This document shows positions 25,579-35,059 of a DNA stretch of 64,000 bases, one piece after another; position 1 is the first letter of the stretch; each line of letters starts with the position of its first letter. The translations under genes and the position numbers were made by a program. Below the pieces are notes generated by a model. That model made no database searches, was not told where the DNA came from, and saw nothing but the letters and a program-made list of their open reading frames with translations. Location: positions 3,700,501 to 3,764,500 of the forward strand of contig NZ_CP009291.1 of the NCBI RefSeq assembly GCF_000767465.1, written 5' to 3'. The stretch comes from Novosphingobium pentaromativorans US6-1. GTDB lineage: Bacteria > Pseudomonadota > Alphaproteobacteria > Sphingomonadales > Sphingomonadaceae.

Positions 25579-26621
25579 TGACGGACGAACTGATTATCCG
25601 GCACGATGGCGTCGCCGGTCACATCTCGCTCAATCGCCCGAAGGCGATCCATGCCCTGACGCTCAACATGTGCCGGGGCATGGCCTCTGCGCTGGCGGAC
25701 TGGGGGAATGATGACAATATCGCCGCGATCATGATCGATCACAGCGAGGGCAGGGGATTCTGCTCGGGCGGCGACATCAACCTGCTGCGCAAGTCGGCCC
25801 TTAACGACGGCGGCATTTCGGGACGGCGGTTCTTCTACGAGGAATACCAGCTCAACAACCAGATCTTCAATTTCGCCAAGCCGATCGTCGCCTTCATGGA
25901 TGGCATCACGATGGGCGGGGGCGTGGGCATCTCGCAGCCGGCGCGCTTCCGCGTCGCGACCGAGAACACTCGCTTCGCCATGCCCGAGACCGGCATCGGT
26001 CTGTTCCCCGACGTGGGCGGGGGCTGGTTCCTCTCGCGCCTGGAAGGGCGCATCGGCCAGTTCCTCGCGGTGACCGGCGCGCGCCTGAAGGGCGAGGACT
26101 GCCTCTGGGCTGGCCTTGCCACCCACTATCTGCCCAGCGATGCGCTGGAAGAAGCCAAGCGCCGCATCGCCGCCGGGCACGAGATCGCCAATGTGCTCAG
26201 CGCCTTGTCGGTATCCCCGCCGGCCTCGCAGCTTGCCGCGAACGAAGCCTTGATCCGCAAGCACTTCGCCTTCGATACCCTGGAAGAGATCCTGGCCTCG
26301 CTGGAAAGCGAAGACAGCGAATGGGCTGCCAAGGAACTGGCGGCGCTCAGGACCAAGAGCCCGCAAGCCTGCAAGGTCTCGCTGCGCCAGTTGGCCGAAT
26401 CGCTCAAGCTTTCGACCTTCACCCAGAACATGGCGATGGAATACCGTATCGGTTCGCGGGTTCTGACGCTGCCCGATTTCGCCGAAGGCGTGCGTGCGGT
26501 GATTGTCGACAAGGATAACGAGCCTAAATGGAACCCGGCAACGCCTGCCGGCGTGACCGACGCGATGCTGGACGCGATCTTCGCGCCGCTCCCCAAAGAA
26601 GAGGAATGGAAGCCTTTATGA
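25578..26621 (+). CDS. 3-hydroxyisobutyryl-CoA hydrolase
   Basis: A 347-residue member of the HIBYL-CoA hydrolase branch of the crotonase fold, longer than simple hydratases. Marks are [64 protein letters not shown], and the C-terminal extension [14 protein letters not shown]. It frees 3-hydroxyisobutyrate from its CoA ester in valine catabolism. The ATG at 25578 overlaps the acyl-CoA dehydrogenase stop (a GTG at 25575 is also possible); its own stop overlaps the next ATG (ATGA at 26618-26621). Confidence 0.92.
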   Translation: MTDELIIRHDGVAGHISLNRPKAIHALTLNMCRGMASALADWGNDDNIAAIMIDHSEGRGFCSGGDINLLRKSALNDGGISGRRFFYEEYQLNNQIFNFAKPIVAFMDGITMGGGVGISQPARFRVATENTRFAMPETGIGLFPDVGGGWFLSRLEGRIGQFLAVTGARLKGEDCLWAGLATHYLPSDALEEAKRRIAAGHEIANVLSALSVSPPASQLAANEALIRKHFAFDTLEEILASLESEDSEWAAKELAALRTKSPQACKVSLRQLAESLKLSTFTQNMAMEYRIGSRVLTLPDFAEGVRAVIVDKDNEPKWNPATPAGVTDAMLDAIFAPLPKEEEWKPL

Positions 26622-27400
26622 GCTACGAAACGATCCTGGTCGAACAGAAGGGTGCGGTCACCCTGATCACGCTGAACCGTCCGAAGGCGCTCAATGCGCT
26701 CAACTCGCAGGTCCTGTCCGAACTGATCGATGCCTTCGCCGCTTACGAAGCCGATGCCTCGCAGCTGTGCGCGGTCATCACCGGTTCGGGCGACAAGGCA
26801 TTCGCGGCCGGCGCCGACATCAAGGAGATGTCCGACAAGCCGAGCGCGGAGTTCTATTCGGAGGATTTCTTCGCTGGCTGGACGGCGCAGATCGTCAAGA
26901 CGACCCGCAAGCCCTGGATCGCGGCGGTCAATGGCTTCGCGCTGGGTGGCGGCTGCGAACTGGCAATGATGGCAGACTTCATCATCGCATCGGAAAACGC
27001 CAAGTTCGGCCAGCCAGAGATCAAGCTCGGCGTCGCTCCCGGCATGGGCGGATCGCAGCGCCTGACCCGCGCCGTGGGCAAGTCCAAGGCGATGGACATG
27101 TGCCTCACGGGCCGCATGATGGACGCCGCCGAAGCGGAGCGCTCGGGCCTTGTCAGCCAGGTGGTCCCCGCCGACCAACTACTCGACGTCGCTATGAAGT
27201 CGGCCCAGGCCATCGCCTCGATGCCGCCGCTCGCCGCGATGATGAACAAGGAAATGGTCAACATCGCCTTCGAGACGACGCTCGATACCGGCCTCGTCAT
27301 GGAGCGACGCATGTTCCAGGTCCTCACCGCCACCGAGGACAAGGCCGAAGGCATGGCCGCATTCGTCGAGAAGCGGCCGGGCGTCTGGAAGGGCAAGTAA
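26618..27400 (+). CDS. Enoyl-CoA hydratase (valine pathway)
   Basis: A 260-residue classical hydratase. The [11 protein letters not shown] oxyanion segment, [16 protein letters not shown] (first catalytic Glu) and [20 protein letters not shown] (second Glu) are all intact. In this operon it should hydrate methacrylyl-CoA to 3-hydroxyisobutyryl-CoA, although family members are broad. The ATG at 26618 overlaps the preceding stop. A gap of 106 bp follows before mmsB, which may have extra regulation there. Confidence 0.93.
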   Translation: MSYETILVEQKGAVTLITLNRPKALNALNSQVLSELIDAFAAYEADASQLCAVITGSGDKAFAAGADIKEMSDKPSAEFYSEDFFAGWTAQIVKTTRKPWIAAVNGFALGGGCELAMMADFIIASENAKFGQPEIKLGVAPGMGGSQRLTRAVGKSKAMDMCLTGRMMDAAEAERSGLVSQVVPADQLLDVAMKSAQAIASMPPLAAMMNKEMVNIAFETTLDTGLVMERRMFQVLTATEDKAEGMAAFVEKRPGVWKGK

Positions 27401-27506
27401 GTCCGACCGGCCATTGGGAAAGAGACGCGCGGACCAGCACTCTGGCTAACTGTCCGCGCGTCCTTGCGGCGCTGGATGCCGGGAAGGGCAATTTTGGGAG
27501 CATGAC

Positions 27507-28376
27507 ATGAAGATCGCGTTCATCGGACTTGGCAACATGGGCGGCGGCATGGCCGCCAACCTCGTCAAGGCGGGCCACGAAGTCCACGCCTTCGACTTGT
27601 CCGAGGAGGCGCTGGCCAAGGCGGCAGAGCATGGCTGCGCGACATATTCGGCGGTTCCCGAGGCCGTCGCCGGTGTCGATGCGGTCGTCACGATGCTTCC
27701 CAACGGCGCGATCGTGAAGGGCGTCTATACCAAGGACGTGATCGGCAAGGCCCCTGAGGGCGCACTGTTCCTCGACTGCTCGACGATCGATCTTGCCACT
27801 GCCCGCGAAGTCGCTGGCCTCGCCGAGGCGGCGGGCTACCAGATGGTCGATGCGCCGGTGTCGGGCGGTATCGCGGCGGCTAACGGCGGCACGCTCACGT
27901 TCATGGTCGGCGGCAGCGATGCGGCATTCGAGAAGGCGAAGACCGTTCTCGATCCGATGGCCAAGGCGGTGATCCATGCCGGTGCGATCGGCAGCGGGCA
28001 GGTTGCCAAGATGTGCAACAACATGCTGCTCGCGATCCACATGATCGGCACCTGCGAGGCGCTTGCCCTGGCCGAGAAGGCGGGGCTCGATCCGCAGAAG
28101 TTCTATGAGATCAGCTCGAAGTCGACGGGCTACAACTGGTCGCTCAATGACTATACCCCCGCGCCCGGCATCGGGGCGACGAGCCCGGCCGACAACGGCT
28201 ATCAGGGCGGCTTCGCTTCGGCCCTGATGCTCAAGGACCTGCGCCTCGCGATGGAAGGCGCACAGACCGCGGGGGCCAGCGTCCCCATGGGTGAGCACGC
28301 CAAGGCGATCTACGAGGCTTTCGTGGAAGCCGGAAACGGCGGCAAGGACTTCGGCGCCATCTACACGACGCTTTGA
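27507..28376 (+). CDS. mmsB: 3-hydroxyisobutyrate dehydrogenase
   Basis: A 289-residue beta-hydroxyacid dehydrogenase. The Rossmann start MKIAFIGLGNMGGGMAANLV, the substrate loop VDAPVSGGIAAANGGTLTFM, and the catalytic lysine in GSGQVAKMCNNMLL identify it. It oxidises 3-hydroxyisobutyrate to methylmalonate semialdehyde with NAD. The usual partner, methylmalonate-semialdehyde dehydrogenase (mmsA), is absent from the window, so the pathway must be finished by a gene elsewhere. GGGAG lies 6 nt before the ATG. Confidence 0.95.
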   Translation: MKIAFIGLGNMGGGMAANLVKAGHEVHAFDLSEEALAKAAEHGCATYSAVPEAVAGVDAVVTMLPNGAIVKGVYTKDVIGKAPEGALFLDCSTIDLATAREVAGLAEAAGYQMVDAPVSGGIAAANGGTLTFMVGGSDAAFEKAKTVLDPMAKAVIHAGAIGSGQVAKMCNNMLLAIHMIGTCEALALAEKAGLDPQKFYEISSKSTGYNWSLNDYTPAPGIGATSPADNGYQGGFASALMLKDLRLAMEGAQTAGASVPMGEHAKAIYEAFVEAGNGGKDFGAIYTTL

Positions 28377-28382
28377 CCTGAC

Positions 28383-28577
28383 CTATTTCGCCTGCCGCCG
28401 CTCGATCTCGAAACGTGGCAGGCGCATTCCCTTGGTGCGGCTGGTGAGGTGGAATTGCCGGCACAACTCGCAGCGATAGGGCCGCAGAGGGAAAGGCGCC
28501 TTTTCGGCCACGCGCAGCGCTTCCTCCTCGTTGGAGTAGCGGGCCTTGCGCCGGCAGATGCCCAGGCGAGTGCGCAC
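28383..28577 (-). CDS. Small CxxC protein of 64 residues
   Basis: GTG 28577 starts 5 bp after the Nudix stop, and the protein reads as a small basic domain: RLGICRRKARYSNEEEAL, then PYRCELCRQFHLTSRT. The C-x-x-C with an upstream Cys and a downstream His suggests a zinc-binding ribbon; the first part looks like a helical hairpin. Similar short proteins are widespread in alphaproteobacteria without a defined role. It is the last gene of the run that begins with LemA, so it is probably co-translated with the Nudix gene. Confidence 0.7.
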   Translation of the reverse strand: MRTRLGICRRKARYSNEEEALRVAEKAPFPLRPYRCELCRQFHLTSRTKGMRLPRFEIERRQAK

Positions 28578-28582
28578 CGCGA

Positions 28583-29119
28583 TCAGCCCAGCAGTTGCGG
28601 GCCGAGCAGCGAGAGGATCTTCACGTCGATGGCATAGCCATCCTCGCGATAAGCGGCGATGGCCTGTTCGATGCCCGGCAGCGGCACGCGGTGGACGACG
28701 ATGTCCTCGCTGTCGACGCCGCCGCCTTCACCGATCTTGACCAGATCGTGCGCGCGAAACAGCGTGAAGCTTTCGCTCACCATGCCGGGTGACGAGAAGA
28801 ACTCGCCGATCTTCTCCATGCGGCCCGCACGATAGCCAGTTTCCTCTTCCAGTTCGCGGGCAGCGGCAACGGAAGGATCTTCGCCCTCGTGTTCGTCATG
28901 ATCGCCGACGAGACCGGCGGGAAGCTCGATGCAACGCCGGCCGAGCGGAACGCGGTACTGGTCGACGAGGATGACGTGATCGTCTTCGTCGACGGCCAGG
29001 ATCACGGCCGCATGGATGCCGCGGGCGCGTCCGACATATTCCCAGCGGCCGCGGCGCTTGGTGGTGATGAAGCGCCCCTCCCACATGATCTCTTCGGGGG
29101 CATCGGCATCTGCAGTCAT
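28583..29119 (-). CDS. Nudix hydrolase, ADP-ribose pyrophosphatase type
   Basis: A 178-residue Nudix protein from ATG 29119. The Nudix box reads G-L-V-G-D-H-D-E-H-E-G-E-D..., then AAARELEEETGY; the glycine-to-REXXEE spacing is a few residues longer than the classical box because of an acidic insert (DHDEHEGED). The upstream strand ELPAGLVG and the FFSSPGMVSE region match ADP-ribose/sugar-nucleotide pyrophosphatases. It cleaves ADP-ribose or NDP-sugars. The start overlaps the stop of the TPM membrane gene (ATGA). Confidence 0.88.
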   Translation of the reverse strand: MTADADAPEEIMWEGRFITTKRRGRWEYVGRARGIHAAVILAVDEDDHVILVDQYRVPLGRRCIELPAGLVGDHDEHEGEDPSVAAARELEEETGYRAGRMEKIGEFFSSPGMVSESFTLFRAHDLVKIGEGGGVDSEDIVVHRVPLPGIEQAIAAYREDGYAIDVKILSLLGPQLLG

Positions 29120-29799
29120 ACTTCGATCAGCCTGTCGGGGATTTCGTTTATGTCGCCATCGGCGCGGGGGAAGTGCGGGGCCACGATCGCGCCGACCTTC
29201 TCGACCGCCGCGCACATGCCCTCGGCAATGCGGCCCTCGCGCACATGGGCGAGCATCGCGCTCATCGCCTCGCCCCAGACTTCGGGATCGACCTTGGTGG
29301 CGATCGCTTCGTCGGCGACGATCTCGGCGCGGTGTTCGCGCATGGAGAGATAGATCAGCACGCCGGTACGACCCAATGTGCGGCGTTCCGCGCCGATCCG
29401 GAAAGCGCGGATTGCGCGTTCATGCACCCGCGCGGTCTTCACCGGCGGGGGGATCAGCCAGAACTTGAGCGGCTGCCAGAACTGGATGAGCAGGACCGCG
29501 GCGAACTTGAGCGTCGCAATCCCGGCCGCCAGCGTGAATAGCGCGCGCGGGCTCCATTGGTGGCCCCAGTCGGCGATGAGCCGGTCGTAGAGGCCGATGT
29601 AGAAATCGGGCGCGATCGCCAGCGCCGAAAGCGCGAGCAGGGCCGCGAGCGCAGCCCATGCCAGCGCGATGTCGGTATAGCCGTCGGAGCGGTCGGCCAG
29701 GATTGTCACGATCTCGCCGGCGCTCTGCAGTTCGGCCTGCGTCACGGCGGCGCTGATCTGGACGTGGTCCTGCTCGGAAAGGTAGGTGGGTGAGGGCAT
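29116..29799 (-). CDS. TPM-domain membrane protein
   Basis: A 227-residue protein with a TPM-like fold split around two transmembrane stretches (residues about 44-70 and 86-110), ending with VHERAIRAFRIG... TGVLIYLSMREHRAEIVADEAIA. The IYLSMREHRAEIVAD core is the typical TPM (TLP18.3/Psb32) strand and loop. It is the second of two TPM genes in a row. TPM proteins act in envelope or photosystem stress; acid phosphatase activity was reported for plant members. It overlaps the Nudix start. Confidence 0.8.
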   Translation of the reverse strand: MPSPTYLSEQDHVQISAAVTQAELQSAGEIVTILADRSDGYTDIALAWAALAALLALSALAIAPDFYIGLYDRLIADWGHQWSPRALFTLAAGIATLKFAAVLLIQFWQPLKFWLIPPPVKTARVHERAIRAFRIGAERRTLGRTGVLIYLSMREHRAEIVADEAIATKVDPEVWGEAMSAMLAHVREGRIAEGMCAAVEKVGAIVAPHFPRADGDINEIPDRLIEV

Positions 29800-29810
29800 T
29801 TCTATCTCCG

Positions 29811-30632
29811 CTACCAGCTTCCGCTCGACCCGCCGCCGCCGAAGCTGCCGCCACCGCCGGAGAAACCTCCTCCGCCGCCGAAGCCGCCACCACCGAAGCC
29901 ACCGCCGCCGCCCCAGTGATCGTCGTCTCCGCCGAAGCCGCCCGGTAGCCAGATGAACGGCCCCATGCCGCTGCGCCGACGCCGTCCGAAGCCGCGCGCC
30001 TCGTTCGCCATCGGCATGACGATGACTGCCGTGACGACGATGATGAATACGATGACGCCGAGTGGAGGCCCGCCGCTGCTTTCGCGTTGCTCATCGGCCT
30101 GTGCGGCAATTTTCTGGGCTTCCTCCGGTGGAAGCGTAAGCTGATTGATGATCGCGTCGGTGCCGGCCTCGATGCCGCCTGCCATGTCGCCGGCCTTGAA
30201 CTTGGGCACGATCACCTTGTTGATGATGAGGAAGCTCATCCCGTCGGTCAGAACCGGCTCGAGCCCGTAGCCCACTTCGATGCGCAGCTTGCGTTCGTTG
30301 GGGGCAATGATGAGCAGGGCGCCGTTATCGTCGCCCTTCTGGCCGATGCCCCACTTGCGCCCGAGCTGGTAGCCATAATCGGCAATGTCGTATCCCTGCA
30401 GGCTAGGCAGGGTCACGACGACGAGTTGGCGCTGCGACTGCTTTTCCAGCGCGGCGAGCTTCTGCGTCAGCCGCGCTTCTTCGGCATCGGGAATGATCTG
30501 GGCGTCATCGACGACGCGGCCGGTCAGCTTGGGAAACTCCTGCGCCTCGCTCGCCTGTGGGACGAGCACGGTGCAGAAGGCCAGCATGAGCGCCAGGGCG
30601 AGTGTCCGGGCGGTGAGCCGCAAGCGATTCAC
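29811..30632 (-). CDS. TPM-domain protein with glycine-rich tail (YgcG-like)
   Basis: A 273-residue protein. A signal peptide (LALMLAFCTVLVPQASEAQE) precedes a TPM domain with FPKLTGRVVDDAQIIPDAEEARL, LVVVTLPSLQGYDIADYGYQL and IEVGYGLEPVLTD. A single transmembrane helix (GVIVFIIVVTAVIVMPMA) is followed by a low-complexity tail rich in GGGFGGG repeats. This layout is the YgcG/UPF0603 type, anchored in the inner membrane with the domain in the periplasm. It is next to a LemA protein, a very common pair. Confidence 0.85.
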   Translation of the reverse strand: MNRLRLTARTLALALMLAFCTVLVPQASEAQEFPKLTGRVVDDAQIIPDAEEARLTQKLAALEKQSQRQLVVVTLPSLQGYDIADYGYQLGRKWGIGQKGDDNGALLIIAPNERKLRIEVGYGLEPVLTDGMSFLIINKVIVPKFKAGDMAGGIEAGTDAIINQLTLPPEEAQKIAAQADEQRESSGGPPLGVIVFIIVVTAVIVMPMANEARGFGRRRRSGMGPFIWLPGGFGGDDDHWGGGGGFGGGGFGGGGGFSGGGGSFGGGGSSGSW

Positions 30633-30636
30633 CGGA

Positions 30637-31257
30637 TCACATCTTGCCTTCGAGGCTCGGGGCGACTTCGGCGCCCGGGGTTGCCGCCTGATAAGGCACC
30701 AGCGGATCCGCGCCGCGCAGCTTGGCGCCGATCATCGTCGGGAAGGTGCGGACCTCGGTGTTATAGTCCTGCACGGCCGCATTGTAGTCGCGCACGGAAA
30801 TGCGGATGCGGTTTTCCTGGCCTTCCAGCTGGCTCTGCAGCATCTGGTAGTTGGTGATCGACTTGAGGTCCGGATAGGCCTCGAAGCTGGCGAGCAGCCG
30901 GCCCAGGTTCGCGCCGAGATTGGCCTGCGCCTGCTGGAACTGCTGCATCTTGGCCGGATCGTTGAGGTCGTCGGCATTGACCTGGATCGAGGTGGCCTTG
31001 GCGCGAGCCTCGACGACGCCTGTGAGGATCGCCTTCTCCTGTTCCGCGGCGCCCTTGGCGACGGCGGCGAGGTTCGGCACGAGATTCGCGCGCTCCTGGA
31101 ACGCGGCCTGCACGTCGGCCCACTTGGCCTTCGCGGCCTCCTGCTTGGTCGGGACAGAGTTGAAGCCGCAGGCGGCCAGGCTCATCGCGGCAAGCGTCAC
31201 GAGCGCATAGCGGCCGATGCGCGAGAGCATCCCGGCCGGGGTATTCGAAGCTGACAT
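30637..31257 (-). CDS. lemA: LemA family lipoprotein
   Basis: A 206-residue protein. The signal segment LVTLAAMSLAACG has a lipobox with Cys, then long helices typical of LemA: VQAAFQERANLVPNLAAVAKG, AAEQEKAILTGVVEARAKA, and QLEGQENRIRISVRDYNAAV. LemA proteins make a helical bundle on the membrane and are usually operon partners of TPM genes. The gap to the YgcG-like gene is 4 bp. ATG 31257 is chosen because the frame upstream to 31335 is not protein-like. Confidence 0.9.
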   Translation of the reverse strand: MSASNTPAGMLSRIGRYALVTLAAMSLAACGFNSVPTKQEAAKAKWADVQAAFQERANLVPNLAAVAKGAAEQEKAILTGVVEARAKATSIQVNADDLNDPAKMQQFQQAQANLGANLGRLLASFEAYPDLKSITNYQMLQSQLEGQENRIRISVRDYNAAVQDYNTEVRTFPTMIGAKLRGADPLVPYQAATPGAEVAPSLEGKM

Positions 31258-31403
31258 GGTGTTCCCTACTCCTCGCCGACCGCTGCGGAAGCGGTCATCA
31301 CCGGGGGAATGTAGCGGTGCACAGTGGCGGTTCAAGGACTTGACCGGCGTAATGACCGGTTGCGATGACAGGATCCTGCGAAAACCGCACCGAGGAGGTC
31401 TGG

Positions 31404-31847
31404 ATGTTTCAGGAATTCAAGAAATTCATCGCCAAGGGCAATGTCATGGACCTGGCGGTCGGCGTCATCATCGGCGCGGCCTTCGGTGCGATCGTCAAGT
31501 CGTTGACCGACGAGGTGATCATGCCGGTGATCGGGGCCATCTTCGGCGGTGCGGACTTCTCCAACCACTTCATCCTGCTCAGCACGCCCGACGGCTATGC
31601 GGGCGCGATGGACGATTATGCCGCGCTCAAGGAAGCCGGGGCGGCGATGATCGGTTATGGCGCCTTTGTCACTGCGGTGATCAATTTCCTGATCCTTGCC
31701 TTCATCATCTTCCTGATGGTTCGCTATGTGAACCGTCTGATGGAAGCAGTTGAAAAGAAAGAGGAAGAGGTGGCCCCTGCGCCCTCGGGTCCGAGCGAGA
31801 TCGAACTGCTCACCGAAATTCGCGACGAATTGAAGAAGCGCGGCTGA
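31404..31847 (+). CDS. mscL: Large-conductance mechanosensitive channel
   Basis: A 147-residue channel subunit. The N-terminal amphipathic helix [22 protein letters not shown]1 with [16 protein letters not shown], a periplasmic loop and TM2 ([23 protein letters not shown]) are standard, and a C-terminal charged helix ends [14 protein letters not shown]. It forms a pentamer that opens under hypo-osmotic shock. GAGGAGG sits 5 nt before the ATG at 31404. It is divergent from lemA. Confidence 0.95.
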   Translation: MFQEFKKFIAKGNVMDLAVGVIIGAAFGAIVKSLTDEVIMPVIGAIFGGADFSNHFILLSTPDGYAGAMDDYAALKEAGAAMIGYGAFVTAVINFLILAFIIFLMVRYVNRLMEAVEKKEEEVAPAPSGPSEIELLTEIRDELKKRG

Positions 31848-31914
31848 ATGGTGGGGAACTTCGCGTTTCCCGCAGCTTGCTCACTTCACATTCACGTTTG
31901 ATCGCCTATATGGG

Positions 31915-32290
31915 TCATTGCCGGCTTCGGTCGGCTATGACGATAAATTGCGGCGTGCAATAGGCACAGCGGACCCGGGGGCGGTACCCGGCGGCTCCAC
32001 CACCAACCTCGCCAAGGCGGCGTTGATGACGGGGCCGAACTAGGATCGACGTGTGTTGAAAAGCGGTGTTTTCGTCCGGGCTGAGTAACCCGTTCAAGGC
32101 TCAAAACTCATAAGTGCCAACGACAACGAAGCACTTGCTCTCGCCGCGTAATTCTAGGGCCTAACGGCCTGAAGTTACAAAGCTAGAACGCGGTTGGACC
32201 CACCGGTCAACAGAAGCGGATTCCAGGGGTTCGGGGTGTACCTGGCAACAGAAACACCCCACTTCATGCAGATCGGATCAGGAAACTGCC
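31915..32290 (+). ncRNA. ssrA: tmRNA, circularly permuted two-piece form
   Basis: The acceptor piece comes first: a T-arm-like CCGGG-GGCGGTA-CCCGG, then CGGCTCCACCA ending at 32002. After a 28-nt intervening loop the coding piece starts at 32031 with GGGGCCGAACTAGGATCGAC, whose first seven bases pair with CGGCTCC of the acceptor. The tag is encoded at 32116-32148 as ANDNEALALAA with a TAA at 32149-32151. A pseudoknot follows: CCAGG (32223-32227) pairs with CCTGG (32241-32245), and GGGGTGT (32233-32239) with ACACCCC (32254-32260). This permuted order is standard for alphaproteobacteria, and the tag is of sphingomonad type. The outer ends (about 31915 and 32290) are estimates. Confidence 0.92.
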
Positions 32291-32312
32291 CAGGGCAGCG
32301 AGGCTCGCGCGG

Positions 32313-32597
32313 TCAGGCCGCCTCGCGTTGGTCTTCGGGCAGGGCGAGCGGCGGCGCAGCCTGCGCGGCTTCGCCCTCTCGCTGTGCCTTTTCGTATTTC
32401 AGGCAGTCGAGGATTTTCGCGCCGGCCATGAACACCGAACCGGTGCAGGCGAGGAACAGGAGTTTACCGCCGAATCCGGGAAACCGGGTCAGGTATACGC
32501 TGCCGCGTTCGATCGCTCCCAGCGCAAGCGCATAGATGATCATGTACGCTTCCCAGCGTGTCTTGATCACGAAGAGGCGGGCGATTTTCCTGAACAT
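32313..32597 (-). CDS. Small inner-membrane protein of 94 residues
   Basis: It starts at ATG 32597 after AGAGGATCGAA. Residues 15-30 and 40-62 form two membrane helices (YMIIYALALGAIERG... and LLFLACTGSVFMAGAKILDCL), joined by GSVYLTRFPGFGG. The tail is acidic and Pro/Ala rich (APPLALPEDQREAA). No family was recognised with certainty. It is convergent with ssrA and lies 22 bp from the estimated tmRNA end. Confidence 0.75.
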   Translation of the reverse strand: MFRKIARLFVIKTRWEAYMIIYALALGAIERGSVYLTRFPGFGGKLLFLACTGSVFMAGAKILDCLKYEKAQREGEAAQAAPPLALPEDQREAA

Positions 32598-32877
32598 TTC
32601 GATCCTCTTTTCTCGTTTACCTCTTAGCAACCTTTGTGCCAGTCCCCGGTTTCCGGTCCTTGCGATGGTTACCGGAATCTGAAGTGTAAGTGATTCCGAC
32701 GCGATCCCCAAGGCTGGAAGCCGCTGGAGGCGCAGGGCTTTATACGATAGTCCCTGTTGCCAATCGCCGGCTCATGCGTCATAGGGCAGGGCATCCTTCC
32801 CCAGGACAGTCTTGGTAATCTACAATGATCGCACGGCGCATTGGTTTCGCGCGTGCGTCCAGGAAGTGTGAGGAAAG

Positions 32878-34992
32878 ATGACGCAAAGGGTTGAACGTTC
32901 GGGCCTCCAGATCGACGCCGGATTGGCGGATTTCGTCGAGGAGAAGGTCCTTGCGCCCATCGGGCAGGATACGGTTGCGTTCTGGAGCGGCTTTGCGCAG
33001 CTGCTGGCGCGCTTTGCTCCACGCAATCGGGAACTGCTGGAAAAGCGCGATCAGCTTCAGGCGCAGATCGATGCCTGGCACATGTCGCGCGCGGGCAAGC
33101 CTGTCGCGCTGGGCGAATATCGGGCGTTCCTGCAGGACATCGGCTACCTCGTGCCCGAGCCGGAAGGCTTCTCGATCGGAACCCGGAACGTCGATCCCGA
33201 GATCGCGACGATGGCCGGGCCCCAGCTCGTCGTGCCCGTGCTCAACGCCCGCTTCCTGCTCAACGCCGCCAACGCGCGCTGGGGCAGCCTCTACGATGCG
33301 TTCTACGGCACCGATGCGCTCGACGCCGCGCCGGCGCAGGGCAAGGGATACGACCCGGTTCGCGGCGCCGCCGTCATCGCCGAGGGGCGCAAGTTCCTCG
33401 ACAAGGCGCTGCCGCTGGCATCGGGAAGCTGGGCCGACGTCGACAGCCTGGAAGTCACCCTGGCCGATCCGGACCAGTGCGTCGGCGAGACCCTCAAGGG
33501 ACGCCTGTTCAAGTCCAACGGCCTGCACATCGAGATCGTCGTCGATCCCTCGAGCCAGGTCGGCGCGACTGACAAGGCCGGTATTTCCGACATCGTTCTT
33601 GAAGCGGCGCTGACCACCATTGTCGACCTTGAAGATTCGGTCGCCGCCGTCGATGCCGAGGACAAGTTCCTTGCCTATTCGAACTGGCTCGGCGTGATCC
33701 GCGGCGACCTGACCGACACTTTCGAGAAAGGCGGCCAGACCCTGACGCGCGAGCTGGCGGGCAACAAGGTCGTGACCGTGCCCACCGGCGAGGCGCAGGA
33801 ACTGCCCGGCCGCAGCCTGCTGTTCGTGCGCAATGTCGGCCATCTGATGACCAACCCAGCGATTCTCCTGCCCGATGGCAGCGAGATACCCGAGGGCATC
33901 ATGGACGCGGTGATCACCAGCGCGATTTCGGCGCAGGACGTCAAGGGCATGACCCGCTACGGCAACAGCCGCAAGGGCAGCATCTATATCGTCAAGCCGA
34001 AGATGCACGGTCCTGAAGAGTGCTCCTTTACCAATGACTTGTTCGATGCAGTTGAGGATCTGCTCCAACTGCCGCGCAACACCGTCAAGGTGGGCGTCAT
34101 GGACGAGGAGCGCCGCACTTCGGCCAACCTCGCCGCCTGCATCCACGCGGTGAAGGACCGCATCGTCTTCATCAACACCGGGTTCCTCGACCGCACCGGC
34201 GATGAGATCCACACCTCGATGCGGGCCGGTCCGATGATCCGCAAGAGCGCCATGAAGGGCTCGACCTGGATCGCCGCCTACGAGAAGCGCAACGTCGCCA
34301 TCGGCCTCAAGCACGGACTTTCGGGCGTGGCGCAGATCGGCAAGGGCATGTGGGCCGCGCCCGACATGATGCGCGACATGATGGAGCAGAAGGTCGGCCA
34401 TCCCAGGACCGGCGCGAACACCGCATGGGTCCCGTCGCCCACCGCCGCGACGCTCCATGCGATGCACTATCACGAAGTCGATGTGTTCGGCCTGCGCGAA
34501 GGCATGGCTGGCGAGGAAATCCCGGACCTCGACCTGCTGCTGCAGATTCCGCTGGCTGATGGCGCCAACTGGTCCGAGGACGAAGTGCGCGAAGAACTGG
34601 AGAACAACGCACAAGGGTTGCTCGGCTACGTCGTGCGCTGGATCGATCAGGGCGTCGGCTGCTCCAAGGTTCCCGACATCAATGACGTGGGCCTGATGGA
34701 GGACCGCGCCACCTTGCGCATTTCCAGCCAGCACATGGCCAACTGGCTGCTTCACGGCGTGTGCACCGAGGCGCAGGTCATGGACGCGCTGAAGCGGATG
34801 GCTGAAAAGGTCGATGCCCAGAACGCCGGCGATCCGCTCTATGAACCGATGGCGGGCAACTGGGACACCAGCCTTGCCTTCAAGGCAGCCTGCGATCTCG
34901 TCTTCAAGGGTGTCGAGCAGCCCAGCGGCTATACCGAACCGCTGCTGCATGCCTGGCGCCTGAAGAAGAAATCGGCTCTGGTGACTGCCTAG
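32878..34992 (+). CDS. glcB: Malate synthase G
   Basis: A 704-residue monomeric malate synthase. It condenses glyoxylate and acetyl-CoA to malate. The N-terminal clasp ([20 protein letters not shown]), [37 protein letters not shown], and the catalytic region [25 protein letters not shown] are all present. Start 32878 follows GAGGAAAG. The 280 bp upstream up to 32598 contain no gene and presumably its promoter. Isocitrate lyase is not seen nearby, so the enzyme may serve glyoxylate from other sources. Confidence 0.96.
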   Translation: MTQRVERSGLQIDAGLADFVEEKVLAPIGQDTVAFWSGFAQLLARFAPRNRELLEKRDQLQAQIDAWHMSRAGKPVALGEYRAFLQDIGYLVPEPEGFSIGTRNVDPEIATMAGPQLVVPVLNARFLLNAANARWGSLYDAFYGTDALDAAPAQGKGYDPVRGAAVIAEGRKFLDKALPLASGSWADVDSLEVTLADPDQCVGETLKGRLFKSNGLHIEIVVDPSSQVGATDKAGISDIVLEAALTTIVDLEDSVAAVDAEDKFLAYSNWLGVIRGDLTDTFEKGGQTLTRELAGNKVVTVPTGEAQELPGRSLLFVRNVGHLMTNPAILLPDGSEIPEGIMDAVITSAISAQDVKGMTRYGNSRKGSIYIVKPKMHGPEECSFTNDLFDAVEDLLQLPRNTVKVGVMDEERRTSANLAACIHAVKDRIVFINTGFLDRTGDEIHTSMRAGPMIRKSAMKGSTWIAAYEKRNVAIGLKHGLSGVAQIGKGMWAAPDMMRDMMEQKVGHPRTGANTAWVPSPTAATLHAMHYHEVDVFGLREGMAGEEIPDLDLLLQIPLADGANWSEDEVREELENNAQGLLGYVVRWIDQGVGCSKVPDINDVGLMEDRATLRISSQHMANWLLHGVCTEAQVMDALKRMAEKVDAQNAGDPLYEPMAGNWDTSLAFKAACDLVFKGVEQPSGYTEPLLHAWRLKKKSALVTA

Positions 34993-35059
34993 ATCGCCTT
35001 AGCGAAATCCTAAGCGATTCCCCCCATCCTGCCTGATGGTGCAAGATGGGGGGAGGATC

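Noticed and set aside
29820..29930. Repetitive GC-rich stretch that might be a tandem repeat or CRISPR-like array
   Set aside because: It codes for the glycine-rich tail of the YgcG-like protein; there are no regular spacers.
32779..34950. A very long open frame (over 700 codons) on the minus strand
   Set aside because: It lies exactly opposite malate synthase G, has no family resemblance, and is an effect of GC-rich third positions.
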